A program made the translations under genes and the position numbers. Of a DNA stretch of 35,341 nucleotides, positions 10,064-17,104 are shown one piece after another (the first letter of the stretch is position 1; the number at the start of each line of letters is the position of its first letter). The stretch lies in contig NZ_VCNJ01000108.1 of the NCBI RefSeq assembly GCF_005938625.1, forward strand, positions 1-35,341. The letters are read 5' to 3'. Source of the DNA: Pseudomonas fluorescens (GTDB lineage: Bacteria > Pseudomonadota > Gammaproteobacteria > Pseudomonadales > Pseudomonadaceae). The notes under the pieces are model-generated. The model ran no database searches, had not been told where the DNA came from, and saw only the letters and a program-made list of their open reading frames with translations.

Positions 10064-10098
10064 CGTCGGTCAGTTGGCAACGGACCGGCGGATTTTTT
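10064..10098 (+). terminator. Probable terminator after hflD
   Basis: An 8-bp stem (10064-10071 with 10083-10090, one T-G pair) is followed by GATTTTTT. It lies 42 bases after hflD and runs into the purB promoter region, so it may separate the mnmA-hflD transcript from purB. Confidence 0.45.
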
Positions 10099-10102
10099 CA
10101 TG

Positions 10103-10108
10103 TATGAT
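10103..10108 (+). promoter_or_regulatory. Candidate -10 box for purB
   Basis: TATGAT lies 40 bases upstream of the purB ATG, preceded by TG and a T-run. TTGGCA at 10074-10079 is 23 bases away, too far for a normal -35 box, so only the -10 element is proposed. Confidence 0.35.
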
Positions 10109-10148
10109 ACGCGCCCCATTTCGTTGCCCGACTGTCCGAGAACACCCC

Positions 10149-11519
10149 ATGCAGCTTTCTTCGCTCACTGCGGTTTCCCCTGTAGACGGCCGCTACGCCG
10201 GCAAAACCCAGGCCCTGCGCCCGATTTTCAGCGAGTACGGCCTGATCCGTGCCCGCGTTCTGGTTGAAGTGCGCTGGCTCCAGCGCCTGGCCGCCCACGC
10301 TGGTATCCCTGAAGTGCCAGCCTTCTCCGCCGAGGCCAACACCGTTCTCAATGAACTGGCTGAAAACTTCTCGCTGGAGCACGCCGAGCGCGTCAAAGAG
10401 ATCGAGCGCACCACCAACCACGACGTCAAAGCGATCGAATACCTGCTCAAAGAGCAGGCGGCCAAGCTGCCGGAGCTGGCCAAGGTCAGCGAGTTCATCC
10501 ACTTTGCCTGCACCAGCGAAGACATCAACAACCTGTCCCACGCCCTGATGCTGCGCGAAGGCCGTGACGACGTGATGCTGCCGCTGATGCGTCAGACCGC
10601 CAACGCCATCCGCGAACTGGCCATCCGTTTCGCTGACGTGCCAATGCTGTCGCGCACCCACGGCCAACCGGCTTCGCCGACCACTCTGGGTAAAGAGCTG
10701 GCGAACGTGGTTTACCGTCTCGAGCGTCAAATTGCTCAAGTCGCTGCCGTGCCGCTGCTGGGCAAGATCAACGGCGCCGTCGGCAACTACAACGCGCACC
10801 TGTCGGCCTACCCGCAGATCGACTGGGAAGCCAATGCCCGCGCCTTCATCGAAGACGAGCTGGGTCTGGGCTTCAACCCGTACACCACGCAGATCGAACC
10901 GCACGACTACATCGCCGAGCTGTTCGACGCGATCGCGCGCTTCAACACCATTCTGATCGACTTCGACCGTGACATCTGGGGCTATATCTCCCTGGGTTAT
11001 TTCAAGCAGCGCACCATCGCTGGCGAAATCGGTTCGTCGACCATGCCGCACAAGGTCAACCCGATCGACTTCGAAAACTCCGAAGGCAACCTGGGCATCG
11101 CCAACGCACTGTTCCAGCACCTGGCGAGCAAACTGCCGATCTCCCGCTGGCAGCGCGACCTGACCGACTCCACCGTACTGCGTAACCTCGGTGTCGGCTT
11201 CGCCCACAGCGTGATCGCGTACGAAGCCAGTCTCAAAGGCATCAGCAAACTGGAGCTCAACGAGCAGAAGATTGCCGCTGACCTCGATGCGTGCTGGGAA
11301 GTATTGGCTGAGCCGATCCAGACCGTGATGCGCCGCTACAACATCGAAAATCCGTACGAGAAACTGAAAGAACTGACCCGCGGCAAGGGCATCAGCCCTG
11401 AAGCGTTGCAGACTTTCATCGACAGTCTGGACATGCCTGCCGAAGCGAAAGCCGAGCTTAAGCAACTGACTCCGGCCAACTACATCGGCAACGCTGTAGC
11501 GCAAGCCAAACGCATCTGA
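10149..11519 (+). CDS. purB: Adenylosuccinate lyase
   Basis: PurB (456 residues) catalyses two fumarate-releasing steps in purine synthesis: SAICAR to AICAR, and adenylosuccinate to AMP. The fumarase/aspartase superfamily signature GSSTMPHKVNPIDFE begins at residue 295 and holds the catalytic serine loop. His171, in RTHGQPASPTTLGKE, is the expected general acid. TSEDINNLSHALML (about 122-135) is another active-site segment. Length and start (MQLSSLTAVSPVDGRY) match the E. coli-type enzyme. The open frame continues 25 codons upstream, but the ATG at 10149 fits the family. No strong ribosome site precedes it. Confidence 0.97.
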   Translation: MQLSSLTAVSPVDGRYAGKTQALRPIFSEYGLIRARVLVEVRWLQRLAAHAGIPEVPAFSAEANTVLNELAENFSLEHAERVKEIERTTNHDVKAIEYLLKEQAAKLPELAKVSEFIHFACTSEDINNLSHALMLREGRDDVMLPLMRQTANAIRELAIRFADVPMLSRTHGQPASPTTLGKELANVVYRLERQIAQVAAVPLLGKINGAVGNYNAHLSAYPQIDWEANARAFIEDELGLGFNPYTTQIEPHDYIAELFDAIARFNTILIDFDRDIWGYISLGYFKQRTIAGEIGSSTMPHKVNPIDFENSEGNLGIANALFQHLASKLPISRWQRDLTDSTVLRNLGVGFAHSVIAYEASLKGISKLELNEQKIAADLDACWEVLAEPIQTVMRRYNIENPYEKLKELTRGKGISPEALQTFIDSLDMPAEAKAELKQLTPANYIGNAVAQAKRI

Positions 11520-11541
11520 TCGACCGTTTGACCCGTTTGAG

Positions 11542-11566
11542 ACGCCCGGCCGCGCCGGGCGTTTTT
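11542..11566 (+). terminator. Rho-independent terminator of purB
   Basis: ACGCCCGGC (11542-11550) and GCCGGGCGT (11554-11562) form a 9-bp stem with a 3-base loop followed by TTTT. It starts 23 bases after the purB stop. Confidence 0.9.
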
Positions 11567-11605
11567 ATTCCCGTCTGAAAAGTGCTTTTTTTCAATAGGT
11601 TACAT

Positions 11606-12775
11606 ATGAATCCCGATATTCCTCTTCAACTTCTGGGTGGCATCACGGCGCGCGAGTTCCTGCGCGACTACTGGCAGAAAAAGCCACTGCTGATCCGCCA
11701 GGCAATTCCTGACTTCGAAAGCCCGATCGACGCCGACGAACTGGCCGGCCTGGCCCTGGAAGAAGAAGTCGAATCGCGCTTGGTGATCGAGCACGGCGAG
11801 CGCCCTTGGGAACTGCGTCGCGGCCCGTTCGCTGAAGACGAATTCAGCAAACTGCCGGAAAAAGAGTGGACCCTGCTGGTTCAAGCCGTCGACCAGTTCG
11901 TACCGGAAGTCAGCGAACTGCTGGAAAACTTCCGCTTCCTGCCGAGCTGGCGCGTTGACGACGTGATGATCAGCTTCGCCGCCCCGGGTGGCAGCGTCGG
12001 TCCGCACTTCGATAACTACGACGTGTTCCTGCTGCAGGGCCACGGTAAGCGCAACTGGAAAATCGGTCAGATGTGCGACTCCGAGAGCCCGCTGCTGCAA
12101 CACGCGGACCTGCGCATTCTCGCTGAATTCAACGAGACCGAAGAGTGGGTGCTGGAACCGGGCGACATGCTCTACCTGCCACCGCGCTTGGCTCACTGCG
12201 GCGTCGCGGTCGATAACTGCATGACCTACTCGGTCGGTTTCCGCGCACCAAGCGCTTCCGAAGTGCTGACTCACTTCACTGACTTCCTCAGCCAGTTCCT
12301 GACTGACGAAGAGCGCTATACCGACGCCGACGCACAGCCAGCAGCCGATCCACACCAGATTCAACACGATGCACTGGATCGCCTGAAAGCGCTGCTTGCC
12401 GAACACATGAGCGACGAGCGCCTGCTGCTGACCTGGTTCGGCCAGTACATGACCGAGCCGCGTTATCCAGAACTGGTGGCCGGCCCGGAAGACATCGAAG
12501 AAGAAGATTTCCTCGCCGCCCTGCAGGATGGCGCCATTCTGATCCGCAACCCGAGTGCGCGCCTGGCCTGGTCGGAAGTCGATGACGACCTGCTGCTGTT
12601 CGCCAGCGGCCAGAGCCGTTACCTGCCGGGCAAACTGCGCGAACTGCTGAAGCTGATCTGCGCTGCTGACGCACTGCACACCGACAACCTCGGTGAGTGG
12701 CTGAACGACGAAGACGCTTGCAGCCTGCTGTGCCAGTTGGTCAAGCAAGGGAGCCTGGGGTTCGCCGATGAATAA
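11606..12775 (+). CDS. roxA: Ribosomal oxygenase RoxA-like JmjC/cupin protein
   Basis: The 389-residue protein belongs to the YcfD/RoxA family of Fe(II)- and 2-oxoglutarate-dependent oxygenases. In E. coli RoxA hydroxylates an arginine of ribosomal protein uL16. The iron triad is visible as His134-x-Asp136 in GPHFDNYDVF and His197 in PPRLAHCG. Leading features such as REFLRDYWQKKPLLIRQA and the LEPGDMLYLPPR strand are typical. After the catalytic domain (to about 215) comes the dimerisation and winged-helix region (about 215-389). The ATG at 11606 is chosen over one 24 bases upstream because homologues begin near MNPDIPLQ. It overlaps the following acetyltransferase by 8 bases, suggesting co-expression. 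Confidence 0.88.
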   Translation: MNPDIPLQLLGGITAREFLRDYWQKKPLLIRQAIPDFESPIDADELAGLALEEEVESRLVIEHGERPWELRRGPFAEDEFSKLPEKEWTLLVQAVDQFVPEVSELLENFRFLPSWRVDDVMISFAAPGGSVGPHFDNYDVFLLQGHGKRNWKIGQMCDSESPLLQHADLRILAEFNETEEWVLEPGDMLYLPPRLAHCGVAVDNCMTYSVGFRAPSASEVLTHFTDFLSQFLTDEERYTDADAQPAADPHQIQHDALDRLKALLAEHMSDERLLLTWFGQYMTEPRYPELVAGPEDIEEEDFLAALQDGAILIRNPSARLAWSEVDDDLLLFASGQSRYLPGKLRELLKLICAADALHTDNLGEWLNDEDACSLLCQLVKQGSLGFADE

Positions 12776-13193
12776 GATTCGCGTTCGTGTCGCAGACTGG
12801 CAGAAGGACATCGCCGAGATCCGGCGCATTCGTGAAACGGTGTTCATCGCCGAGCAATCGGTGCCACCTGAGTTGGAGTGGGACGCGGACGACGCGACCG
12901 CCGTGCATTTTCTGGCGTTTGAAGGCGATTTTCCGATCGGTACTGCGCGCTTGCTGCCTGATGGGCATATCGGCCGGGTTTCGGTGCTGAAAGACTGGCG
13001 CGGCATGAAGGTCGGTGATGCGCTGATGCAAGCGGTGATTGCCGAAGCTGAAGAGCGTGGCTTGAAGCAGCAGATGCTCAGTGCACAGGTGCAGGCCACG
13101 GCGTTCTATGAGCGCCTGGGCTTCAGCCTGGTCAGCGAGGAATTCCTCGAAGCTGGGATTCCGCATGTCGACATGGTTCGCCATTCGGCCTGA
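12768..13193 (+). CDS. GNAT-family N-acetyltransferase
   Basis: The 141-residue protein has the GNAT fold that transfers an acetyl group from acetyl-CoA. Motif A, VSVLKDWRGMKVGDALM (71-87), holds the R-G-x-x-x-G pyrophosphate loop at 78-83. SAQVQATAFYERLGF (105-119) forms motif B with the conserved tyrosine at 114. The IRRIRETVFIAEQSVP start and IPHVDM end place it near the YjcF/ElaA group, whose substrates are mostly unknown. Its ATG lies inside the end of roxA (8-base overlap), so translation is probably coupled. A link to ribosome or protein modification would be a guess from this neighbour alone. Confidence 0.85.
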   Translation: MNKIRVRVADWQKDIAEIRRIRETVFIAEQSVPPELEWDADDATAVHFLAFEGDFPIGTARLLPDGHIGRVSVLKDWRGMKVGDALMQAVIAEAEERGLKQQMLSAQVQATAFYERLGFSLVSEEFLEAGIPHVDMVRHSA

Positions 13194-13210
13194 TACCGCG
13201 GCACGGCCTC

Positions 13211-13323
13211 TGATCGTTCCCACGCTCTGCGTGGGAACGCCTCTCGGGACGCTCCGCGTCCCTTGCGGCATGTGACGCAGAGCGTCACTGGCTGCATTCC
13301 CACGCAGAGCGTGGGAACGATCA
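13211..13323. repeat. Nested palindromic repeat (REPIN-like)
   Basis: The outer arms at 13211-13239 and 13295-13323 match as reverse complements at 28 of 29 bases. Each arm is itself a hairpin (CGTTCCCACGC-TCT-GCGTGGGAACG type). Inside lie two smaller hairpins, GGGACG-CTCC-CGTCCC-like at 13247-13261 and TGACGC-AGA-GCGTCA at 13273-13287. The family is recognisable from Pseudomonas intergenic regions. It sits 17 bases after the GNAT stop. Confidence 0.85.
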
Positions 13324-13355
13324 CGCCCCGACATCAACCGATGCCGGGGCGTTTT
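13324..13355 (+). terminator. Terminator after roxA-GNAT pair
   Basis: CGCCCCGACATC and GATGCCGGGGCG (13324-13335 with 13340-13351) pair with one mismatch around a 4-base loop, followed by TTTT. It directly abuts the nested palindrome and would end the roxA-GNAT transcript. Confidence 0.8.
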
Positions 13356-13434
13356 GCTGTCTACGATTCAACTTGCCCCACCCAAGGCCGACAAACTGGC
13401 AATATCAAGCCTTTCGAAAGCGGAGATAACGGAC

Positions 13435-14196
13435 ATGTCCCTACGCACCCTGCTCACCACCCTGCTGCTCGGTTGCAGTTTTTCGGTGATGGCAGCTACA
13501 GAAATCGTGCCTCTCAATTACCGCACCAGCACCGACATGCTGCCGATGGCGCAAGACTTCCTCGGCAAGGACGGACAGGTCAGTGCCTATGGCAACCAAC
13601 TGATCATCAAGGCCGAACCGGACAAGATCCAGGAACTCAAGGCGCTGATCACGCAGTTGGATACTGCGCCCAAACGCTTGCTGATCACCGTCGACACCAA
13701 TGAAAACAATGGCCGTGGCGACGAAGGCTATTCGGTCAACGGCGCCCAGCCGAACCAGACCCGCATCATCAGCCGCAGCACTGCCAGCCGTGACGGCGGT
13801 GTGCAGCAAGTGCAGGCCACCGATGGCATGCCGGCGCTGATTCAAGTCGGCCAGAGCGTGCCGATCACCAGCAGCCAGAGCAATTCGTACGGCGATTACA
13901 GCAGCCAGACCCAATACCGCAACGTCACCCAGGGTTTCTACGTCACCGCCAGCGTCACCGGCGACATCGTTCACCTTGCCATCAGTACCAACCGTGACCG
14001 CATGAGCCAGGAACGTCCCGATGTAGTGAACGTGCAAAGCACCGACACAACTGTCAGCGGCCGCCTCGGTGAGTGGATCACCCTCGCCGGCGTGAATCGC
14101 CAGACCCAGGCCGACAAACAGGGTCTGACCCGCAGCTACTCGACTCAAGGCCGGGATGACATGACCTTGCGGGTGAAAGTCGACGCCTTGGACTAA
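13435..14196 (+). CDS. Exported secretin-N-domain protein, orphan
   Basis: The 253-residue protein begins with a signal peptide (SLRTLLTTLLLGCSFSVMA) probably cut after residue 20; the LLGC sequence at 11-14 resembles a weak lipobox, so a lipoprotein cannot be excluded. Residues about 24-88 (VPLNYRTSTDMLPMAQDFLG through KALITQLDTAPKRLLITVD) match the Secretin_N/NolW fold used as ring-building domains in type II/III secretion and pilus secretins. The rest, rich in Ser, Gln and Asn, includes beta-like repeats but no secretin pore domain. It stands alone with its own GGAG ribosome site. Family members in Pseudomonas are annotated only by this domain, so the function is unknown; a periplasmic or outer-membrane location is inferred. 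Confidence 0.8.
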   Translation: MSLRTLLTTLLLGCSFSVMAATEIVPLNYRTSTDMLPMAQDFLGKDGQVSAYGNQLIIKAEPDKIQELKALITQLDTAPKRLLITVDTNENNGRGDEGYSVNGAQPNQTRIISRSTASRDGGVQQVQATDGMPALIQVGQSVPITSSQSNSYGDYSSQTQYRNVTQGFYVTASVTGDIVHLAISTNRDRMSQERPDVVNVQSTDTTVSGRLGEWITLAGVNRQTQADKQGLTRSYSTQGRDDMTLRVKVDALD

Positions 14197-14236
14197 AGCA
14201 CCAAAAACTGACTGATTAGTCGTATTAGACGAAAGA

Positions 14237-14262
14237 TGTAGTGCTTGAAAAAAAGCACTACA
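14237..14262. promoter_or_regulatory. Inverted-repeat operator candidate upstream of aceA
   Basis: TGTAGTGCTT (14237-14246) and AAGCACTACA (14253-14262) are perfect reverse complements around a 6-base spacer. The outer half-sites TGTAGT and ACTACA resemble those I recall for the carbon-metabolism regulator RccR, which controls glyoxylate-shunt genes in Pseudomonas, but the spacing here is 14 rather than about 5 bases. It is followed by A's rather than T's on the plus strand, so it is not a terminator of the upstream gene. It lies just upstream of the candidate promoter. Confidence 0.4.
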
Positions 14263-14268
14263 AAACGT

Positions 14269-14297
14269 TTGACGAGGCAAAAAAGCGAAGGCATGAT
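14269..14297 (+). promoter_or_regulatory. Candidate promoter upstream of aceA
   Basis: TTGACG (14269-14274) and CATGAT (14292-14297) are 17 bases apart, immediately after the inverted repeat. The leader to aceA would be about 365 bases. A shorter-range alternative -10 (CATAAA at 14643-14648) also exists, so the true start site is uncertain. Confidence 0.3.
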
Positions 14298-14670
14298 GGC
14301 CTCGCTCCCGCTAATCAGAGGCCCTGGCAAGGGCCTTCGAAGCGATGTTCGCACCTACCCCGCGAACCGCTTCGTGTCTGTACCGCCCACAAGGTGTGTT
14401 TGACGAGGTTGCCGACTGGAACGAAGTTGTCCCGAGGGACGGAAGCGTAATTAGGTAACCCGGCTCCACACTGTAGATCGTATAGAGGCCCACGACGCCC
14501 GAATGCGCCCTCAGTTCGCCACTACCTGCTCACTTCCCCTCGAGCCCATCGTTCATCCCGTCGCCTACCCCGCCGAATCCGACTTGACCACCTAAGCTTC
14601 TGGTCAGCGAGCGCAGGAATTTTCCACCGCAGAACAACTTTTCATAAAAGACGCGACGAGGTTTATCTCC

Positions 14671-15996
14671 ATGGCACTGACACGCGAACAGCAAATTGCA
14701 GCCCTCGAAAAAGACTGGGCTGAAAACCCGCGCTGGAAAGGCGTGACACGCACTTACTCCGCTGCTGACGTCGTCCGTCTGCGTGGCTCGGTTCAACCTG
14801 AGCACACCTTTGCAAAAATGGGCGCCGACAAGCTGTGGAACCTGGTCACCCAGGGTGCCAAGCCGTCCTTCCGTCCTGAGAAAGATTTCGTCAACTGCAT
14901 GGGCGCCCTGACCGGCGGCCAGGCTGTTCAGCAGGTTAAAGCCGGTATCCAGGCAATCTACCTGTCGGGCTGGCAAGTGGCTGCGGACAACAACTCCGCA
15001 GAATCCATGTACCCGGACCAGTCGCTGTACCCGGTGGACTCGGTTCCAACCGTGGTCAAGCGCATCAACAACTCGTTCCGTCGTGCTGACCAGATCCAGT
15101 GGAAAGCCGGCAAGAACCCGGGCGACGATGGCTACATCGACTACTTCGCACCGATCGTGGCTGACGCTGAAGCCGGTTTCGGCGGCGTTCTGAACGCTTA
15201 CGAACTGATGAAGAGCATGATCGAAGCGGGCGCCGCCGGCGTTCACTTCGAAGACCAACTGGCTTCCGTGAAAAAATGCGGTCACATGGGCGGTAAGGTA
15301 CTGGTTCCAACTCAGGAAGCCGTACAGAAGCTGACCGCTGCACGTCTGGCTGCCGACGTTGCCGGCACCCCGACCATCATTCTGGCCCGTACCGACGCTA
15401 ACGCTGCTGACCTGCTGACTTCCGATTGCGACCCGTACGACCAGCCGTTCGTGACTGGCGAGCGCACTCAGGAAGGTTTCTACAAGGTTCGCGCCGGCCT
15501 CGATCAAGCCATCGCTCGTGGTCTGGCTTACGCTCCGTACGCCGACCTGATCTGGTGTGAAACCGCCAAGCCGGATCTGGACGAGGCTCGTCGCTTTGCC
15601 GAAGCGATCAAAAAGGAATACCCGGATCAACTGCTGTCGTACAACTGCTCGCCTTCCTTCAACTGGAAGAAAAACCTCGACGACGCGACCATCGCCAAGT
15701 TCCAGCGCGAACTGTCCGCCATGGGTTACAAGCACCAGTTCATCACCCTGGCCGGCATTCACAACATGTGGCACAGCATGTTCAACCTGGCGCACGACTA
15801 CGCCCGCAACGACATGACTGCCTACGTGAAGCTGCAAGAGCAGGAATTCGCTGATGCCGCCAAGGGTTACACCTTCGTGGCTCACCAGCAGGAAGTGGGC
15901 ACCGGCTACTTCGACGACATGACCACCGTGATTCAGGGCGGCTCGTCTTCGGTAACCGCGCTGACCGGTTCGACCGAAGAAGAACAGTTCCACTGA
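14671..15996 (+). CDS. aceA: Isocitrate lyase
   Basis: AceA (441 residues) splits isocitrate into glyoxylate and succinate, the first step of the glyoxylate shunt needed for growth on acetate and fatty acids. The signature KKCGHMGGKVL is at 201-211 with catalytic Cys203. GYIDYFAPIVADAEAGFGG (154-172) binds metal and substrate, and LSYNCSPSFNWKKN is the later active-site segment. The length is that of the E. coli-type subfamily, not the longer form known in P. aeruginosa. A GAGG ribosome site lies 8-9 bases upstream of the ATG. It competes for isocitrate with Icd and Idh, encoded less than 12 kb away. It appears to be transcribed alone. Confidence 0.97.
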   Translation: MALTREQQIAALEKDWAENPRWKGVTRTYSAADVVRLRGSVQPEHTFAKMGADKLWNLVTQGAKPSFRPEKDFVNCMGALTGGQAVQQVKAGIQAIYLSGWQVAADNNSAESMYPDQSLYPVDSVPTVVKRINNSFRRADQIQWKAGKNPGDDGYIDYFAPIVADAEAGFGGVLNAYELMKSMIEAGAAGVHFEDQLASVKKCGHMGGKVLVPTQEAVQKLTAARLAADVAGTPTIILARTDANAADLLTSDCDPYDQPFVTGERTQEGFYKVRAGLDQAIARGLAYAPYADLIWCETAKPDLDEARRFAEAIKKEYPDQLLSYNCSPSFNWKKNLDDATIAKFQRELSAMGYKHQFITLAGIHNMWHSMFNLAHDYARNDMTAYVKLQEQEFADAAKGYTFVAHQQEVGTGYFDDMTTVIQGGSSSVTALTGSTEEEQFH

Positions 15997-16063
15997 GTCT
16001 GCTTCGCTGAGCAAACGGCCTTTGCGGATCGGATGGAAAGCTAACCGCAGAGCCGCAAAACTG

Positions 16064-16093
16064 ACGCCCCGACTGGTTCGGGGCGTTTTTTTT
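16064..16093 (+). terminator. Rho-independent terminator of aceA
   Basis: ACGCCCCGA (16064-16072) and TCGGGGCGT (16078-16086) form a 9-bp stem with a 5-base loop followed by an unbroken T-run to 16093. Confidence 0.93.
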
Positions 16094-16161
16094 GCGCCCG
16101 GAAAAAAACCTTCCCCTGTAGGAGCATGTGTTGGGTTCAAGACCTCCCAAGCGCCACGAAA

Positions 16162-16256
16162 CCTTGTGGGAGCGAGCCTGCTCGCGAAGGCGCTTTGTCA
16201 GCTTGCGCATGTGGTGACTGATCCAGCGCATTCGCGAGCAGGCTCGCTCCCACAGG
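16162..16256. repeat. REP doublet (REPIN) upstream of nuo
   Basis: Two perfect reverse-complement 24-base cores (16165-16188 and 16231-16254, beginning TGTGGGAGCGAGCCTGCTCG) flank a 42-base spacer. This is a well-known Pseudomonas REP family. The same core recurs exactly at 31781-31804, on the other side of the nuo operon. A degenerate REP-like remnant, TGTAGGAGCATGTGTTGGG, precedes it at about 16117-16135. Confidence 0.9.
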
Positions 16257-16412
16257 TTTTCTCTTCAGCCCGGGAGACAAAACATTGATCCAGCGCGGTA
16301 CAACCATCAGAAAAATCCGCTAAAACGGGCGCCGTCGCTACTTGCAGTAACGTGCAAGTAAGACAACTTCCCAACTGACATCCCGTTAAACAGTTACAAA
16401 ACCATCCCAAAC

Positions 16413-16431
16413 GATATTAATTATCATTTAG
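16413..16431. promoter_or_regulatory. Fur-box-like sequence upstream of nuo
   Basis: GATATTAATTATCATTTAG matches the 19-base Fur consensus (GATAATGATAATCATTATC) at 13 positions by eye. It lies in a strikingly AT-rich patch about 150 bases upstream of the proposed nuo promoter. Such a site could tie the iron-rich complex I to iron supply, but AT-rich DNA gives chance matches. Confidence 0.3.
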
Positions 16432-16564
16432 CCGCAACTATGTTCGTTACACTCCCTACAAAACATTATTTGCATAAACCCGCCTAATGCCCGCTACGCA
16501 TGGGCTGCAGGGCATTGGAGATGCGCTATGTCCTTATTCCAATAAATAATTTCGCTATAGGAAT

Positions 16565-16593
16565 TTTACTTGCAGGGTGTTTAGCCATAAAAT
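16565..16593 (+). promoter_or_regulatory. Probable nuo operon promoter
   Basis: TTTACT (16565-16570) and TAAAAT (16588-16593) are separated by exactly 17 bases, matching sigma-70 boxes at 4 and 5 of 6 positions. The start would be near 16600, giving a leader of about 80 bases to nuoA. Confidence 0.45.
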
Positions 16594-16680
16594 CAGCGCG
16601 ATTGATTGCTGCGACATATCGTCACTGCCTATTTCTTTATCAAGCTCAGAGACCTTTGCTCTCTGTTAAGGATTACCAGC

Positions 16681-17094
16681 ATGCCCGAAGCGACAGGACT
16701 CATGGCCCACAACTGGGGCTTTGCCATTTTCCTTCTGGGTGTCGTCGGCCTGTGTGCCTTCATGCTTGGCGTCTCCAGCCTCCTTGGGTCAAAAGCCTGG
16801 GGCCGCAGCAAAAACGAACCGTTCGAGTCGGGCATGCTACCTACCGGTGGCGCCCGCTTGCGGCTCTCAGCCAAATTCTATCTGGTCGCGATGCTCTTCG
16901 TGATCTTCGATATCGAAGCCCTCTTTCTCTTTGCATGGTCTGTGTCCGTCCGCGAAAGCGGCTGGACCGGATTCGTCGAAGCTCTCGTTTTCATAGCAAT
17001 TCTGTTGGCAGGTCTTGTCTACCTGTTCCGAGTGGGCGCCCTTGACTGGGCTCCGGAAGCTCGTCGCAAGCGGCAGGCGAAGCTGAAACAATGA
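16681..17094 (+). CDS. nuoA: NADH-quinone oxidoreductase subunit A
   Basis: NuoA (137 residues) is a small three-helix membrane subunit at the junction between the membrane and peripheral arms of complex I. Hydrophobic segments lie at about 13-35, 67-89 and 98-118. The loop SKNEPFESGML contains the cysteine-free variant of the family's conserved switch loop, and FDIEALFLFAW is the conserved acidic helix. The ATG at 16681 has AAGGA 8 bases upstream; the longer upstream open frame (from 16606) lacks family similarity. It is the first gene of the nuo operon, 10 bases before nuoB. Confidence 0.95.
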   Translation: MPEATGLMAHNWGFAIFLLGVVGLCAFMLGVSSLLGSKAWGRSKNEPFESGMLPTGGARLRLSAKFYLVAMLFVIFDIEALFLFAWSVSVRESGWTGFVEALVFIAILLAGLVYLFRVGALDWAPEARRKRQAKLKQ

Positions 17095-17104
17095 GGCTTT
17101 GGCA

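Larger units (their letters stand above)
14197..14670. other. Long aceA upstream region
   Basis: These 474 bases hold no convincing gene. They contain a perfect 10-bp inverted repeat (14237-14262), a candidate promoter (14269-14297), and a direct repeat TTTGACGAGG at 14268-14277 and 14399-14408. A small minus-strand hairpin followed by six Ts lies at about 14277-14305. The size suggests a complex control region for aceA. Confidence 0.5.
15997..16680. other. aceA-nuoA intergenic region
   Basis: The 684 bases hold the aceA terminator, the REP doublet, and an AT-rich stretch from about 16380 with a Fur-like site and the probable nuo promoter. A 7-bp hairpin (AATGCCC 16486-16492 with GGGCATT 16510-16516) lies between the two. 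I see no gene; the open frames here are low quality and overlap nuoA in another frame. Confidence 0.5.

Noticed and set aside
13211..13323. CRISPR-like repeat array
   Set aside because: The repeats are inverted, not direct, there are only two outer units, and there are no regular spacers or cas genes.
14277..14305. Minus-strand hairpin with six Ts, possible terminator
   Set aside because: No minus-strand gene lies upstream of it, and the stem has a bulge. It was left as part of the intergenic description rather than as a terminator.
16500..17045. 181-codon open frame overlapping nuoA
   Set aside because: It is in a different frame from nuoA and shows no protein-like pattern; nuoA itself has a good ribosome site and conserved motifs.
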